64,000 nucleotides of DNA. It comes from Ipomoea triloba. Taxonomy: Eukaryota; Streptophyta; Magnoliopsida; Solanales; Convolvulaceae. The stretch covers positions 23,810,735-23,874,734 of the forward strand of contig NC_044922.1 of the NCBI RefSeq assembly GCF_003576645.1. The letters run 5' to 3'. This document shows, piece after piece, positions 22,649 to 35,260 of the stretch. Numbering within the stretch: the first letter of the stretch is position 1; the number at the start of each line of letters is the position of its first letter. The position numbers and the translations under genes were made by a program. The notes below the pieces were generated by a model. That model worked only from the letters and a program-made list of their open reading frames with translations. It made no database searches and was not told the DNA's origin.

Positions 22649-23269
22649 TATATATATATATATATATATACAGTCTCAATCAAAGTTATATTCCTAATTT
22701 ATGTTTATGTTTTTAGTTTTAACCATTTTGTATATTGTGTTTTAGAGTTGTACTATACAATTTTTTGGACAAAAATACTCTTACCGTTATAACTTCCGTT
22801 ATCTTTTCCATTAACTTTACCATGCAAATGCATGCACCATATCTTTTCTCATATTCTTTATTAATAATACGTACTATTTGTAATTTTGTATTTTCAAAAA
22901 AAAAATGTTTGTAGACATTATATATTGGATTAATATAACAAATATTTTTTTTTCATTTAGATTTTAATTAGTAAAAATTTGTTAATTATTTTTTAGAATA
23001 TAAATATTGGCATATGTTTTTACGCATGGCACATTGAAAAGACGAGTATATATGTGTGTGTATGCGTGTGTGTATACACAGTAGAGATGGAAACAACAAG
23101 TACACCCATACTCAATTTAGAAAGGATATGAAACATTTCACTATTTAGATTCCACCATTTTAAAATAAAAAATCCATTTTCATCCTCTTTGACTCACTCA
23201 AATAAATTTGCAACTCTGTTTTCTTGTTCCCTAATTCCCCATTCTCTAACCTTTGCTTTTTCAATTAAG

Positions 23270-24260
23270 CTTTGAATCTAGACTATGGCCTCCCAATTGA
23301 GGAAGATTTAGACTGGACAGGGGTAATTTTCATAGCAATAGCAAAAACAACTTGGAAAGGAGTGGACATATAATCATTAAACAATGCTTTCAAACCAGTC
23401 ATAAAATTCTGAAAATATGATTACCTCTTTCATCACAATACATTTGTGTGAACTGGTATGAGATGTGCTCATTTTTATCCCTTAGGTCCAATATGTTGGT
23501 ATAAAAGATTTTAAAGTTCATATTATCAAGGTTTTTCCAATATTTCTCAAACTTTACTTCATATTGATTCCCATTAACTTAACAGATGCGCATATTGAGC
23601 TTCTACTATATCAGAAAAGATGCATGACGAATTAGAGATTTCAAAGAAGAAGTTATTGGCAACGACATACAAAGAACAAGAAATCTTCAAAGTCATTTCA
23701 TAAAAACATTGCAAGAGGCTAATCAAGCTTTCCACAAAAATGCCAATCAAGAAAATTAGATACACTTGCACCTAAATCAGAACTAAAGGAACTGTCATTT
23801 TCCTCATAGGCTTCAAATGTCTTTGGATAGGTGACCGTTATTTAAGCATCAAGTAAGTAGAATTCCATCCGATTGGTACATCTATACTCAAATCAGATTT
23901 GGCTTCAACTCCTTTCAATTACAGAAATATCCCTGAATTTCTTAAACTTAGAAAGTGAGTTTCTCATATACCCAACTGCATCCATAACCTTCTTAACAGA
24001 ACTGTTAGTCTCTTTCAAGACATCTTACACTACTAAGTTGAGTATATATATGTGCAATGCGTCCCATATGTGATGAAGAGTCATTTTTAGTAAGTTCTGT
24101 GAGAAAGAGTATCCTCACACCGGATATTATTCTCAAATGATTGGCAATAAGAGTCAAGCCATTGTCTCTCAAGCACAAGATATTAGCTCTTCTATTGGAA
24201 ATCTAACCAAATGTAAAGGGTTTATGATAAAAATGATGAAAACAACTAGCGAAGGAATTG
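23270..24260 (-). pseudogene. hAT transposase pseudogene
   Basis: Minus-strand translation with interruptions gives IYILNLVV.DVLKETNSSV, VKKVMDAVGYMRNSLSKF, then DVPIGWNSTYLML (about 23846-23884), and FYEMTLKISCSLYVVANN (about 23640-23700). In plant hAT transposases (RICESLEEPER/DAYSLEEPER type) the same order appears as NL+VQ..L, V+..V+Y+..S..R, DVPTRWNSTYLML and FYE.T+.+SGS.Y.T.N. Multiple stops and frameshifts. A non-functional cut-and-paste transposase. Confidence 0.75.
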
Positions 24261-24479
24261 GATAACAATAAAAGAGAAAACGGTGGGGAATAGGAACTTA
24301 GGTTGGAGCAAGGAAACACAATCGAATCGGGAATAATGGAAAGAGTTAATTGATTATATAATGGATGTCATATAACTTGGATGAAGGCTTTCATAAGGTC
24401 ATTCCACACTTTTAGAACACTTAAGAACATTCTCATGACTCATGAGTATCTAAGAGGCATTTCATCAAACACTTCCCCT

Positions 24480-25440
24480 CACACTCTAGAAATTAAGAAG
24501 CGTCAAAATTGGAGACACCATTAGGGGAGGAGTGACTTAAAAAGCTAGGGACTTGGAGACTTAAGAAGGGGCTTCCCCTCACACTATAGAAATTAAGAGA
24601 GAAGTTGGGGACTTGGCGTGGAGACTTAAGAAGGGGCTTCCCCTCACACTCTAGAAATTAACAGAAGAGAGAAACTCTAGAAACTAAGTGTAAAAGTATA
24701 TAGAGAACTCATTAAGAGCCCAATTCAAAATTGGAGACACCATTATGGGAGGAGAGTAAGTATATAGAGAACTCATTAAGAGCCCAATTCAAAATTGGAG
24801 ACACCATTAAGGGGGAGTTTCTTTCTATACTCGAAGGGGGGAGGAGTAGTTTCTCTCTATACTCGAAGTTGGGGACTTGGAGACTTAAGAAGGGGAGGCT
24901 TAAGAAGCAGCTTCCCCTCACACTCTAGAAACTCGAAGCGGCTTCCCCTCACACTCTAGAAACTCGAAGTTGGGGACTTGGAGACTTAAGAAGGGGCTTC
25001 CCCTCACACTCTAGAAATTAAAAGAGAAGTTGGGGACTTGGAGACTTAAGAAGAGGCTTCCACCTCACACTCTAGAAATTAAGATAACAGAGAAACTCTA
25101 GAAACTAAGTGTAAAAGTATATAGAGAACTCATTAAGAGCCCAATTCAAAATTGGAGACACCATTAGGAGAGGAGAGTAAGTATATAGAGAACTCATTAA
25201 GAGCCCAATTCAAAATTGGATACACCATTAGGGGAGGAGTTTCTCTCTATACTCGAAGTTGGGGACTTGGAGACTTAAGAAGGGGAGGCTTAAGAAGCGG
25301 CTTCCCCTCACACTCTAGAAACTCGAAGCGGGGGACTTGGAGACTTAAGAAGGGGCTTCCACTCACACTCTAGAAACTAAGAGAGAAGAGATAAACTCTA
25401 AAAACTAAGAGAGAAGTGAGAGTTGAGAGTTTGAGACTCT
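24480..25440. repeat. Complex tandem array of about 50-110 bp units
   Basis: Repeated 'gttggggacttggagactta', 'agaaggggcttcccctcaca' and 'ctctagaaatta' blocks alternate with 'gtatatagagaactcattaa' and 'gagcccaattcaaaattgga' blocks. Higher-order units recur at about 24690-24960 and 25100-25330. Short open frames here (for example 24731, 25152) are by-products of the repeat. It lies just beyond the 5' side of the hAT relic, so it may be that element's subterminal repeat region. Confidence 0.8.
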
Positions 25441-27030
25441 GAGAATTGATGGAGAGAACTCAGAGAACTAAAACGACATCGTATGGTCCATTTACATGTA
25501 TATGAGCTTATAATATTTTGGATTCTTGAGCAAATCGGATATCAAATTGAACTACCCGTACCCAACCCAATATCCACAACTTAACATACATGCTCTCATT
25601 TTTACCAAATATCATCTCCTATTATATCAGGTCGGATATCCGACATGTGTCACTTTTGTCATTTCGGATTATGCATAGGCCTATTCATACTAGATCAACC
25701 ATATATATTATTGAAGCCGGACTATTGATTTGCTTGGTGTACTGTAAAGACGTTTTTATCCCCTTGAAACTTGCATGTTAAATGGCTATGTGACAAATAA
25801 GAATAATGTTTAATTAGATTTGGGAGGTGAGTTCAAATAGTAATATAATTGATTGAGTTTAGGTTCGAATTTTCTTAATGATATGGTGTGGACACCTACT
25901 CCCATTTCATTCAAGTTATTCCATATTAGTAAAAGAAAATGGAGTCTCTATTATGTTGATGTTTAATTTATAGAGAAATACTCCTGAATAAGAAACCACC
26001 CCTATCCATATTGTCATCACCCATACCCAATTATTATCATTCGTCGATTACGTAGGTTGTGACAAACAAGATTTGTCCTCACTGAAAATTATTGGCATAA
26101 AAAGTTAGAGCGCAAGGCTTGGGCCTTGGTGTATTATTCTGCTCTTGAAAAGATATGTTGAGTGGATGACCACTTAGTTAAGATATCATTGCGTGATTAA
26201 TTAGCATTAAATGCTTAATCCGTGTGGCTCAAGTTATATTAATATAATGTGATTGATTCAACCAGGATATATACACGCCCTAGCACAGGGGCTAGCTCAC
26301 TGTAACGCGGGAGACTACAAAAAACAGACTTCAATCATTAAACTATTTGGGGATAGCAATTAACCCAGCAATCTCGAATAAGCTTCAAATTTATCTATGA
26401 ACTTGAAAAAAAAAAAAAAAAAAAAAAGAAATTAGCATTTTAGCAGGTTAACAACATGTTTGTGCTGATTGAGATGTCATGTGTATTTTTTATTTTTTAT
26501 TCCAGTAATACTCTTTCGCTTTTGAAAAGAAACACTACATACTATCATATCCTCATATTTATATTTCTATCATCATTTTCATAACATCTCAACAATTTTA
26601 ACACACTTTAAGACATTATTCAGTGTCTTGTAATACCATTACTCAAGTCTCAATACAAACTTTGTCTCCGTGATCAATGTTCTTGTATTTACACACTTTA
26701 TCTTCGTCTTTATGTATTCATTTAATTATTGAGTTATTTGAGTCGGGCTATCCAGTCAATTTAATCCATTAACATTAAAATATTTACATTTATTTGAATT
26801 ATTTTCACTTTTAATTTAATCTTATGAATGTAGGTCGTACATTTGATTCGTAAATATTATTATTATCAAATTTTGTATATGAATTTCATCTTTAAACTTT
26901 GCTAGATTTATTAGTCTTTCTAACCAAATCTTCTATAAAAGAAAGTCAAAATGTATCAAATTTTCAGTTCAAAACCATGCATATAGTTAGTGCATGCAGG
27001 TCTTAAACATCCTAATACATTACCAAACAC
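25441..27030. other. Intergenic, nothing recognised
   Basis: AT-rich, with a poly-A run at about 26407-26427 and no open frame I recognise. Confidence 0.5.
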
Positions 27031-27039
27031 TTTATGCTC

Positions 27040-27185
27040 AAATGGCACTTTTGTGGCTCTTCTTAAGAAAAGGTTACACGGGATCGAGTCCTGGTAGTCA
27101 GTTATTGATTCATTGGGTTATAACATATAGAAAAATGATATAACAGATATTACCTTGTAATAGAACCAATAGTGCTAAAAAAAAT
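27040..27185 (+). mobile_element. tRNA-derived SINE, divergent copy
   Basis: CAAATGGCACTTTTGTGGCTC, then ACGGGATCGAGTCCTGG (box B-like), then 'aacagatattaccttgtaat' and an A-rich tail. It pairs with the copy at 13340. Confidence 0.55.
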
Positions 27186-27647
27186 CCTAACACATTTGGA
27201 AACAGAAGGTATGATTTTGAACTAAGATTTTGATACATTTCAGCTAGTTTTTATCAGAGGTTTGGTTTAACTAACCAAATGTCGACCAAAAAAATGGAAA
27301 AAATAATACCTAGAGACTAACAACATGTTTGGTTCAATGGAATTTAAAAATTCTTTTCCTTAATAATTCTTTCAAATTGTGAATTCTCATATTTGGTTTG
27401 TGAAAAAAAATAAAAATAAATTGTAGTTTCAATTCTTAAAATTTAAAGAATTAGAATTTCACGAGGTCTAACCACAAAAATTTTTATTCTCAGTAATTTT
27501 TCTTTCATACTAATTAATAATAGAATATAAACTCTACATTTATTTTTTAATAAATTTAAATTTAATTTCTTAAACTCATTTTATATCAAGTAAACAAATG
27601 TAAATAGATGAAGGTGAGATGAGATGGCGTGAACCTCTTTCAAATTA

Positions 27648-28295
27648 GGCTATGTTTGGCAAACCTAGTTGAAGAGGTAGCTGAAAGCTGAAAAGTAGCT
27701 GAAAACTGAAAAGCTATAAGCTCGAAGCTGATATCTGAAGAGCTGTTAAGTTAGCTGTTATGCTTAAAAGTGTTTGGTAAAATTAGCTTTTTGATAAGCT
27801 GATAAATGTAAAAAGACTAAAAAGAACATCTTCATACAATTTAAATAGTTTTAAATTTAAATAGGTTTGTTTATATATTAAAATATAAAATAGTGAAATC
27901 AATATATTTTAATAAAATATAAAGTAAGAACATATATTTGAAAACATATAAAGTAAAACAAAATGTTATAATTCATAAGATTAGTTCATACAAAAATCAA
28001 TGCTCAAACACAAATGTCAAATTGAAATTGCAACCAAACATATTGAAGAGAAAAAGTCAAAAAGGTTTAGCCAAAAATGTTTTAATTGGGAAGAGTAAAT
28101 GATGTCATTTCTTTAAAATAATAAGGTTAAAGATGGAAAAAAAGTTAGGAAGCTACTAGCTTATTTTGAAACGCTACCTTAGGTAGCGTTCAAAAATAAG
28201 CTCTTATTTTAGGAACATTACCAAACAGAGCTTATAGCTTATTAGTAGCTTAAAATAAGTTATAAGCTCCTAAATAAGCTCTGTCAAACACAGCC
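27648..28295. mobile_element. PIF/Harbinger-like MITE with TTA duplication
   Basis: The left end GGCTATGTTTGGCAAAC and right end CTCTGTCAAACACAGCC are inverted repeats, flanked by TTA (27645-27647 and 28296-28298). Arms carry 'agctgaaagctg.../...ataagctcctaaataagct'. No coding sequence. Confidence 0.75.
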
Positions 28296-28299
28296 TTAA

Positions 28300-28815
28300 T
28301 CGGAAGTCTCTAAACCTGTTTCTCGAAAAAAAAAAACTAAGAACCAAACTCAGTAGACCATCTGAAAAATCTAACGGATCTTATTTAATTTGACAAAAAT
28401 AATATGATGAAATTCTGATAATTTTTGTCTAATTTCAAAAGTACAACTTCTAACACTAAAGAGTACAATTTTTAATAGTATACAATGCATTTTTTACTAA
28501 ACCCTAAAAGCTAAACCATCATAAACATAAAGTCATAAACTATAAATACTCCTATGCAGTAAAAAGTAAACTCATAAACCAAAATAAAATTGAAACACTA
28601 AACCAAACAAAACAAAAAAATTAAATCGCAAACTCATAACTGGCACTTCTAACTGGCCAAAAATGCACAATATTTTGTTAAAAAGTACATGTTTAAAATT
28701 AGATAAAATTACAAAAAATGTCACTGCAAATTTTTCCTCCTTAATCTAAAATTGTTATATCTGTCCAGATGAATGGCTGAGATTAGTTCTTACTTTTTTC
28801 TTTAGAAACAATTTC
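28300..28815. other. Intergenic, nothing recognised
   Basis: AT-rich spacer between a MITE and the TA-element chain. 'aaaccctaaaagctaaacc' phrases are present but have no telomere-like periodicity. Confidence 0.45.
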
Positions 28816-28835
28816 TTTTATATATATATATATAT

Positions 28836-29093
28836 TACATTCACGTAGTAAATACCGGGGATTCTTTCAGTAGTTGCGTTACATTCACGTAGTAAATACC
28901 GGGGATTCTTTCAGTAGTTGCGGTGCATTCACGTAGTAGTTACGGTACATTTGTATAGTAGTCACGCAATTGGAGTATTTGCCTGCGATGCATTCATGTA
29001 GCAGTCGCGAAACTGGATTAGTTGCAATGCATTCGTGTAGTAGATGTGGTGTATTCTTTTCACATGCAAAGCCTAATTCACATCTAAGTGGGA

Positions 29094-29094
<1 letters not shown>
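28836..29094. mobile_element. TA-associated element with internal tandem repeats (type D)
   Basis: It lies between (TA)n runs at 28818-28835 and 29095-29133. The interior consists of repeats of 'cattcacgtagtag(t)' plus 'tgcggt', including a 50-bp near-exact duplication (28837-28929). The right end is 'aagtgggacca'. No inverted termini were recognised, so membership of the TA group rests on context. Confidence 0.5.
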
Positions 29095-29138
<44 letters not shown>

Positions 29139-29609
29139 CTACAGCTACCTTTACAAAGTCCCGTGACCAATCATTTCCGCGCAACTTAGATTCCTTAATG
29201 ATAGATCTACAAAGTTTAAACTATATAGAATAAATTGTACTATACGCCTTTAATAAGCTAGTTTAATTTATTCACGGCTTAATAATAATTTAGGACTGGT
29301 AATTTTTTATTATTGTTATTGTTGTATTAGAATGACTAAACGTAATCTCCAACTAAAACATGCATGCACCTAAAAATTAAATAAGCGAACTAGTTAGGTA
29401 GTACAAACATATAAAATAATAACCTACATTTAGTGATGTAGGTTTTGTTGATGATTGTACAAGGCTCAATTCATCCCTGTAATTTTCATATTTTTAATAT
29501 GACGAAGCCAATCTCAAGTCATTTTTTTAATCATATATAAAATGAAAGGCTTTCATTCTTAACACAAGGAAGTGCAATTCACAATCCACACTGAAATATT
29601 CGGCAATTT

Positions 29610-29729
29610 AATTTATATCGTGGATCTAGACCCTGATCCAATACACAGAATTTGACTTCAGTATAAAATTCATGTTCATAATACATAGAATTTATGTTCA
29701 TAATACACACACATACAATCATACATATA
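29610..29729 (+). mobile_element. Truncated 'ACCCTGGTCC' family element
   Basis: TTTATATCGTGGATCTAG and 'cctgatccaatacacagaattt' match the left arm at 5588. The sequence is cut off by the family A element at 29730. Confidence 0.5.
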
Positions 29730-30347
<618 letters not shown>

Positions 30348-30348
30348 T

Positions 30349-30574
30349 GCACTAATGCACAAATACACCACAAAACGCACAACACACCCCAAAAAGTGCA
30401 CCATACCTACGCACACCTATTTGTGCATTTTCGAACATTGTGTAATGCGTTTATGCATACCTAATGGTGCATTTTTGTGATGCATACCTAATGATGCATT
30501 TTTTTGTGATGCATGCCTAATGATTTTTTGGTGTATTTGTGTATTTTTTGTTGTGCGTTTCTTAAACATGCGCA
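30349..30574. mobile_element. TA-associated element (type E)
   Basis: Sits between two TA runs. The interior has 'gcacaaatacaccacaaaacgcac' on the left and its loose inverse on the right ('gtgtatttgtgtattttttgttgtgcg'), plus three 'gtgatgcatacctaatgatgcattttt' repeats. So it is an imperfect foldback with tandem repeats. Confidence 0.5.
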
Positions 30575-30590
30575 GATATATATATATATA

Positions 30591-30811
30591 GGGTGATGTT
30601 CTAATGAGACCACCTCCCCTCGTGAGACCATGCGTGCGGACCAACATTGGTACAAATAAACTACTAAACGAATGCACACAAACTACTACATGATAGATTG
30701 TGTGCATTGTATGGCTGGAATTTTAGATTTTATGCATTCATGTAGAAGATTGTATGCATTTATGTAAAAGTCTACACTTTCTCACGGGGGAGGTGGTCTC
30801 ATTTGATCACT
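30591..30811. mobile_element. TA-associated element (type F) with clear inverted ends
   Basis: Left GGGTGATGTTCTAATGAGAC then CACCTCCCC. Right GGGGGAGGTGGTCTCATTTGATCAC. TA runs lie on both sides (30575-30590, 30812-30826). The 'TCTAATGAGA' core is shared with family A. The interior contains 'atgcacacaaactactac...tgtgtgcat' mirror repeats. Confidence 0.75.
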
Positions 30812-30812
30812 A

Positions 30813-30826
<14 letters not shown>

Positions 30827-30860
<34 letters not shown>
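30827..30860. repeat. (GT)n microsatellite
   Basis: A GT run continuous with the preceding TA run, a mixed TA/TG microsatellite between elements F and G. Confidence 0.9.
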
Positions 30861-30862
<2 letters not shown>

Positions 30863-31290
30863 AAGGGTTCAGGTGTCGATATAGCTTCTTGTGTGGTTGT
30901 GTGGTTGGCACACCATAAGTACACAAACCACGCACCTTAAGCACACAAACAAAGCACCTTAAGAACACAAACAACGCACCTAAAATTTTAAAATGACGCA
31001 CCTTAAGTATACAAACCACGCATCTTAAGCACACAAACAAAGCACCTTAAGAACACAAACCACTCACCTAAACTTTTAAAATGGCGCACCTTAAGTTTCA
31101 AATACTGACACACCTTAAGCATACAAATCACGCACCATAAGAAGGAAAACAACGCACCTTAAGAAGGAAAACCACGTACCTAAAGCTTTAGTTGACGCAC
31201 CTTAAGTACACAAACCACGCACCTTAAGGAAAACCTCGCACCTAAGCAACCGCACAGCTACACCTAATAAAGCCAACCGCACAGGAACCC
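30861..31290. mobile_element. TA-associated element, 'GGTTCAGGTG' family copy 2
   Basis: Starts GGAAGGGTTCAGGTGTCGAT and ends with 'accgcacaggaaccc', then TA. The ends (ggttc..gtg / accgcacaggaacc) echo the 22402 element. The interior is about 14 irregular copies of a 20-24 bp unit 'cgcaccttaagcacacaaac'. Confidence 0.65.
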
Positions 31291-31296
31291 ATTATA

Positions 31297-31357
<61 letters not shown>

Positions 31358-31396
31358 GTACGTATGTATATATGTATGTACGTATGTACGTATGTA
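31291..31396. repeat. (TA)n / (GTAT)n microsatellite
   Basis: TA runs grading into 'gtacgtatgtatatatgtatgt'. It links the 30861 element with the next element. Confidence 0.9.
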
Positions 31397-31890
31397 TTGG
31401 ATCATATGAGAACAAGTCCTTAAAACAAAAGGATTGTACTAAGAAACAATTTCAGCCTTACATCTGAAAAAACCAGACGGACCAAATTAGATTTTGTAAA
31501 AATGATGCGGTGGTATTTCCATAATTATCACCAGCTTTACTATGCAAGTTTGAACACTAAAATTTGCACCATTCAAAATTTTTTAGGTTTGCACATTTAA
31601 TTAATTAGTATTAACCTATTGCACATTTTCTTTTAAAAGATTGGACTTGCGAAAGTGCACTGCACTTGGGGTTTCAATTTTAGAATATATGACTGCGTTT
31701 TTTGTTTTATTTGGTTTAGGAGTTCACTTTTTACTACTTAGAGTCTAGCATTTACGATTTAGATTTAAAATTTAGATGTTTCATTGATTTTTTAAAATTT
31801 ATCCAAGTTTGCATATTTAGTTGTTCATATTGCATATTTATGTATTCAAGTTTTCAAAGTGAATATACGATAATTATGATAATGCCACAG
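31397..31890. mobile_element. Degenerate family A-like element (left part)
   Basis: It starts TTGGATCATATGAGAACAAG after the microsatellite and carries 'agacggaccaaattagattttgtaaaaatgatgc', parallel to 'cagatgtaatttttaaaaaaatgatgc' in family A. A right end was not located. Confidence 0.4.
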
Positions 31891-31919
31891 TATTTTTTTT
31901 TTTAATCTAATTTGATTTG

Positions 31920-32490
31920 TGTGATTTTTACAAATGTAAAGATGAGATTCATAGGTGCACCATAGATCACTCATAAGTGTACCACACCTCAGCACTTAGT
32001 GCACCACTGAAATATATATTGTGCAGGAAATTACTAAAACTCTACCGCCTTTTTTTCAATAGTGCACTATAGACCAGCACTTTGTGGGACACCACAATTC
32101 ATTCAAACGTGCACCATAGAGCACTGATAAGTGCACCACACCCCAGCTATTAGTGCACCATCGAAATATACATTGTCTAGAAAATTATCAAAATGTCACT
32201 GTATTTTTTTTAATTAGTGAACCACATACCGACACTTTCATGTACAACATAATTCACTCAAAAGCGCACCACATATAGCACTCATAAGTGCACCACACTC
32301 CCAACACTTTGTCACCGTCGAAATATACATGATGCAAGAAATTAAAATGTCACCACATTTTTCTTTTCATCTTTATTGAAGCACTCATAAGTGCACCACA
32401 CTCCCAGCACTTAGTGCATCGTCGAAATATACATGATGCAAGAAATTAAAATGTCACCACGTTTTTCTTTTCATCTTTATTGATTTTTAA
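31920..32490. repeat. Irregular tandem repeat with 'gtgcacca' motifs
   Basis: At least four units share 'actcataagtgcaccacact', 'agcacttagtgca' and 'cgaaatatacat'. The last two units (about 32280-32390 and 32385-32485) are nearly identical over about 90 bp. Confidence 0.75.
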
Positions 32491-32695
32491 TCGTTGAGTG
32501 TACATGAGTGCATGGGATAGCAATATCGCATTTGAACCAATCTCACCATAAAAAGAAATAATAATAAATAAATGTGTTTCTGATGGCTAGTCTGAATCCC
32601 AACCTCAAGGGTTGGCTGGTGAAACTCTATCCCTGATCTCTTCTCTCAAACTTTACCTTTGTGACCAGTTGAGCTGCTCATGCAAGCAAAAAGAA

Positions 32696-33056
32696 GTTTG
32701 TAAAGTTTATTAGGCAATGACAAAAAAGTGTATACATCGAGTTTACAGAGGAAAAAAAAAGGTTTGATAATGAAGAAACAAATCGTCTATATATAGAATT
32801 GTAGTAGCTTAGGGTGAAGAACAAATAGTCTAGCAGGTCTGTAGATGATGGTTTTTAGTGGACTGAATTTAAGTAAGGAAATAAAGTTTGTAAAGTTTAT
32901 TAGGCAATGACAAAAAAGTGTATACATCGAGTTTACAGAGGAAAAAAAAAAGGTTTGATAATGAAGAAACAAATAATCTATATATAGAATTGTAGTAGCT
33001 TAGGGTGAAGAACAAATAGTCTAGGTCTGTAGATGATGGTTATTAATGGACCAAGC
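32696..33056. repeat. Tandem duplication, period 190 bp
   Basis: 'gtttgtaaagtttattaggc' begins at 32696 and again at 32886. The copies stay almost identical through 'gaacaaatagtcta', differing by a few bases and small indels. Recent duplication of non-coding DNA. Confidence 0.9.
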
Positions 33057-33099
33057 TCATCATAAAACTGGGATACTACCAGGGAATAGGTGTAGGAAA

Positions 33100-33267
33100 T
33101 AAATGCCAAAGACCTTCTAGTCAAGTGACATGAAGTGACTCTCCCAAATGGGAGGTCATGACCTTGAGTCTTAGTTAAGGCGATATTAATTAACTCGTTG
33201 GGCTTCTGTAGGTTGAGAATCTATATACTACAAAGTCATGATTGAGGATTTTAGTAAAAAAAAATGC
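33100..33267 (+). mobile_element. tRNA-derived SINE
   Basis: AAAGACCTTCTAGTCAAGTG (box A region), GACCTTGAGTCTTAG (box B region), the 'taactcgttgggcttctgta' body and a terminal A-run. Same layout as the 13521 copy. Confidence 0.6.
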
Positions 33268-33269
33268 GA

Positions 33270-34419
33270 AGTCAATTTTATAATTATTATAAATTTAAAA
33301 GTTTACAATATTTATAAAATTGGCTCCGTCCCTTTTTCCCTTATTTTTCAACAATCCTCAACTGTTGATCTATGCAAATGTATGAACCCTCATCACCCTT
33401 GAAATATTGTAAATGGACTACAAGTGCCCTAGTTTAAATAACTAAAGACATAAATACGGCTCAAATTAAAGGGCCTAATAACTAATGGGTTGGCCATACA
33501 ACGAGGAAGCTAGTTAGAAGTTACCAACCAAGCAGGCAAACCAACAAGCCACAGCCGCACACGTGCTCCGATCCCTGTCAGTCGTCACATTTCCCACTAG
33601 TAAGTATATCATGTCACGCAAAGAAGTCGGAAGACTACCAATTGGCCATCCACTACATGCACTAATTAACCAACCGATCAATAATTAAACTGCCCACAAA
33701 CTAACCAACTGCCTAAACCTGCCCTCGCCAGCCCACCATGGTCCAGCCAGGATCATGGTGACCCGCTATACCAAAGTGGCAAATGGCTAGTCGACTGAAG
33801 AACCAACTATCGATGTGCAAGGGCCAAATTGCCACACCCATCCCAAAAAATCCAAAATATTATCAAAATGTATGTTGAATTTATTTAAAATTTACTATGA
33901 AATGGGACATGTCAATTCAAATAAGACTAGGAAATTTATGCAATAAAAGTAAAAAGGAGAGTTTTGGAATGGAGTATTTGGAGGTTTTGCCCAAAAACTA
34001 GGATTTGGATTTGGATTATCCCCATTATAATATAATTAAAGTGCATTAAGTTTTCTTTCTCCCCCTTGAAAAAACAAAGTTGCTTGTGACTTTAGATTTT
34101 CTTGAAAGTTCCAAGTATGACAATAACGAACTATACAAACGCAAGCTACATACTATATTGATATGCTAGCTACATGGAATATAATTAATATAAACAAATA
34201 ATTAATAAAATGAACGCATCGCATCATCTTACGTTATCATATTCCATGTGGCAACAAAGGGCGCCCTGTATGGGTGGCGCTCTCTCTCTATATATATCAT
34301 CCCATCCAGAATTATTTTATCCCACAAATTAAAACCAAATAATTCATGAAAACAACTTTCCTTGTTGTTGAAAAGTGAAAAACCCATAAAAAGAAAAAAA
34401 AAAAAAAGGAAATCAAAAA
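33270..34419 (+). promoter_or_regulatory. NAC gene upstream region with candidate TATA box
   Basis: This spacer holds no other gene. TATATATAT at 34289-34297, about 125 bp before the start codon and just after a CT run, is a plausible TATA box. A hairpin (gcgcc...ggcgc, 34261-34280) lies directly upstream. The 33480-33800 stretch is less AT-rich with many CCA-rich words, but I recognised no specific operator. The promoter call is by position only. Confidence 0.35.
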
Positions 34420-34898
34420 ATGGGGTTAAGAGACATCGGAGCCACACTGCCTCCTGGGTTTAGATTTTACCCAAGTGATGAAGAGCTAATCTGCCATTAT
34501 CTGTACAACAAAATTGCTAACCAAAATGTTTCTAAGGCCACTCTTGTCGAAGTCGACCTTCACACCTGCGAGCCATGGCAACTTCCCGGTACGTATTTAG
34601 CTTCTTCTTCTTCTCATCCTTAGCTTGCTTTTTTGCCGGTGACTGAGAATCATGTCGTCAGGTTCTAGAGCTTTTTTTTTTGGGTAATTTCAAAATTTTA
34701 AGACTTTAATTGATAGTTAAAACAAGGGTAGAATAGAATAACGATTCTTTTGTTTTTGTTCATCAAAACATCCCCTATTTTGTATAGCTAGACTAACTAG
34801 GGTTCTTCTTCTTCTTCCTTTTTTTTTTTTAATTTAATTTTTTATCATTTAGCTTGCACGAATAAAGACACACAATTCATATAGCCGGATCAAGTTTC

Positions 34899-34940
<42 letters not shown>

Positions 34941-35229
34941 GGAACAACCTATTCACTTTATTAATTTGAGCCCATCAGCTATAGGTAACTTAGGCTGGTT
35001 TACCTCCTTATGGTCCTTTGCCGGCTAGGGTCACAGGGCGAGGGTTTACTCACTACTCACACAGTCAGGAGTGGGGTTTACCTTGTTAATCCAAAAATAA
35101 TTTGAGTCAGTTAATTTTGAAAAATCTAGATTGATTTACCTCGGTCTTTTGCTGGTTAGAGTCAGAAAGTGGGGTTTACTCAGCACACACCATCGAGCAG
35201 TGACAGCGGGTTTTCCTAGTCACTCAAAA

Positions 35230-35260
<31 letters not shown>

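Noticed and set aside
24712..25373. Short open frames (METPL...) in the tandem array
   Set aside because: They recur because the repeat unit recurs, and there is no start context, homology or conservation.
24480..25440. Repeat array considered as a CRISPR array
   Set aside because: Units are irregular and contiguous without unique spacers, and the genome is eukaryotic.
28501..28570. 'aaaccctaaa' words as interstitial telomere repeat
   Set aside because: Isolated words without a 7-bp periodic run.
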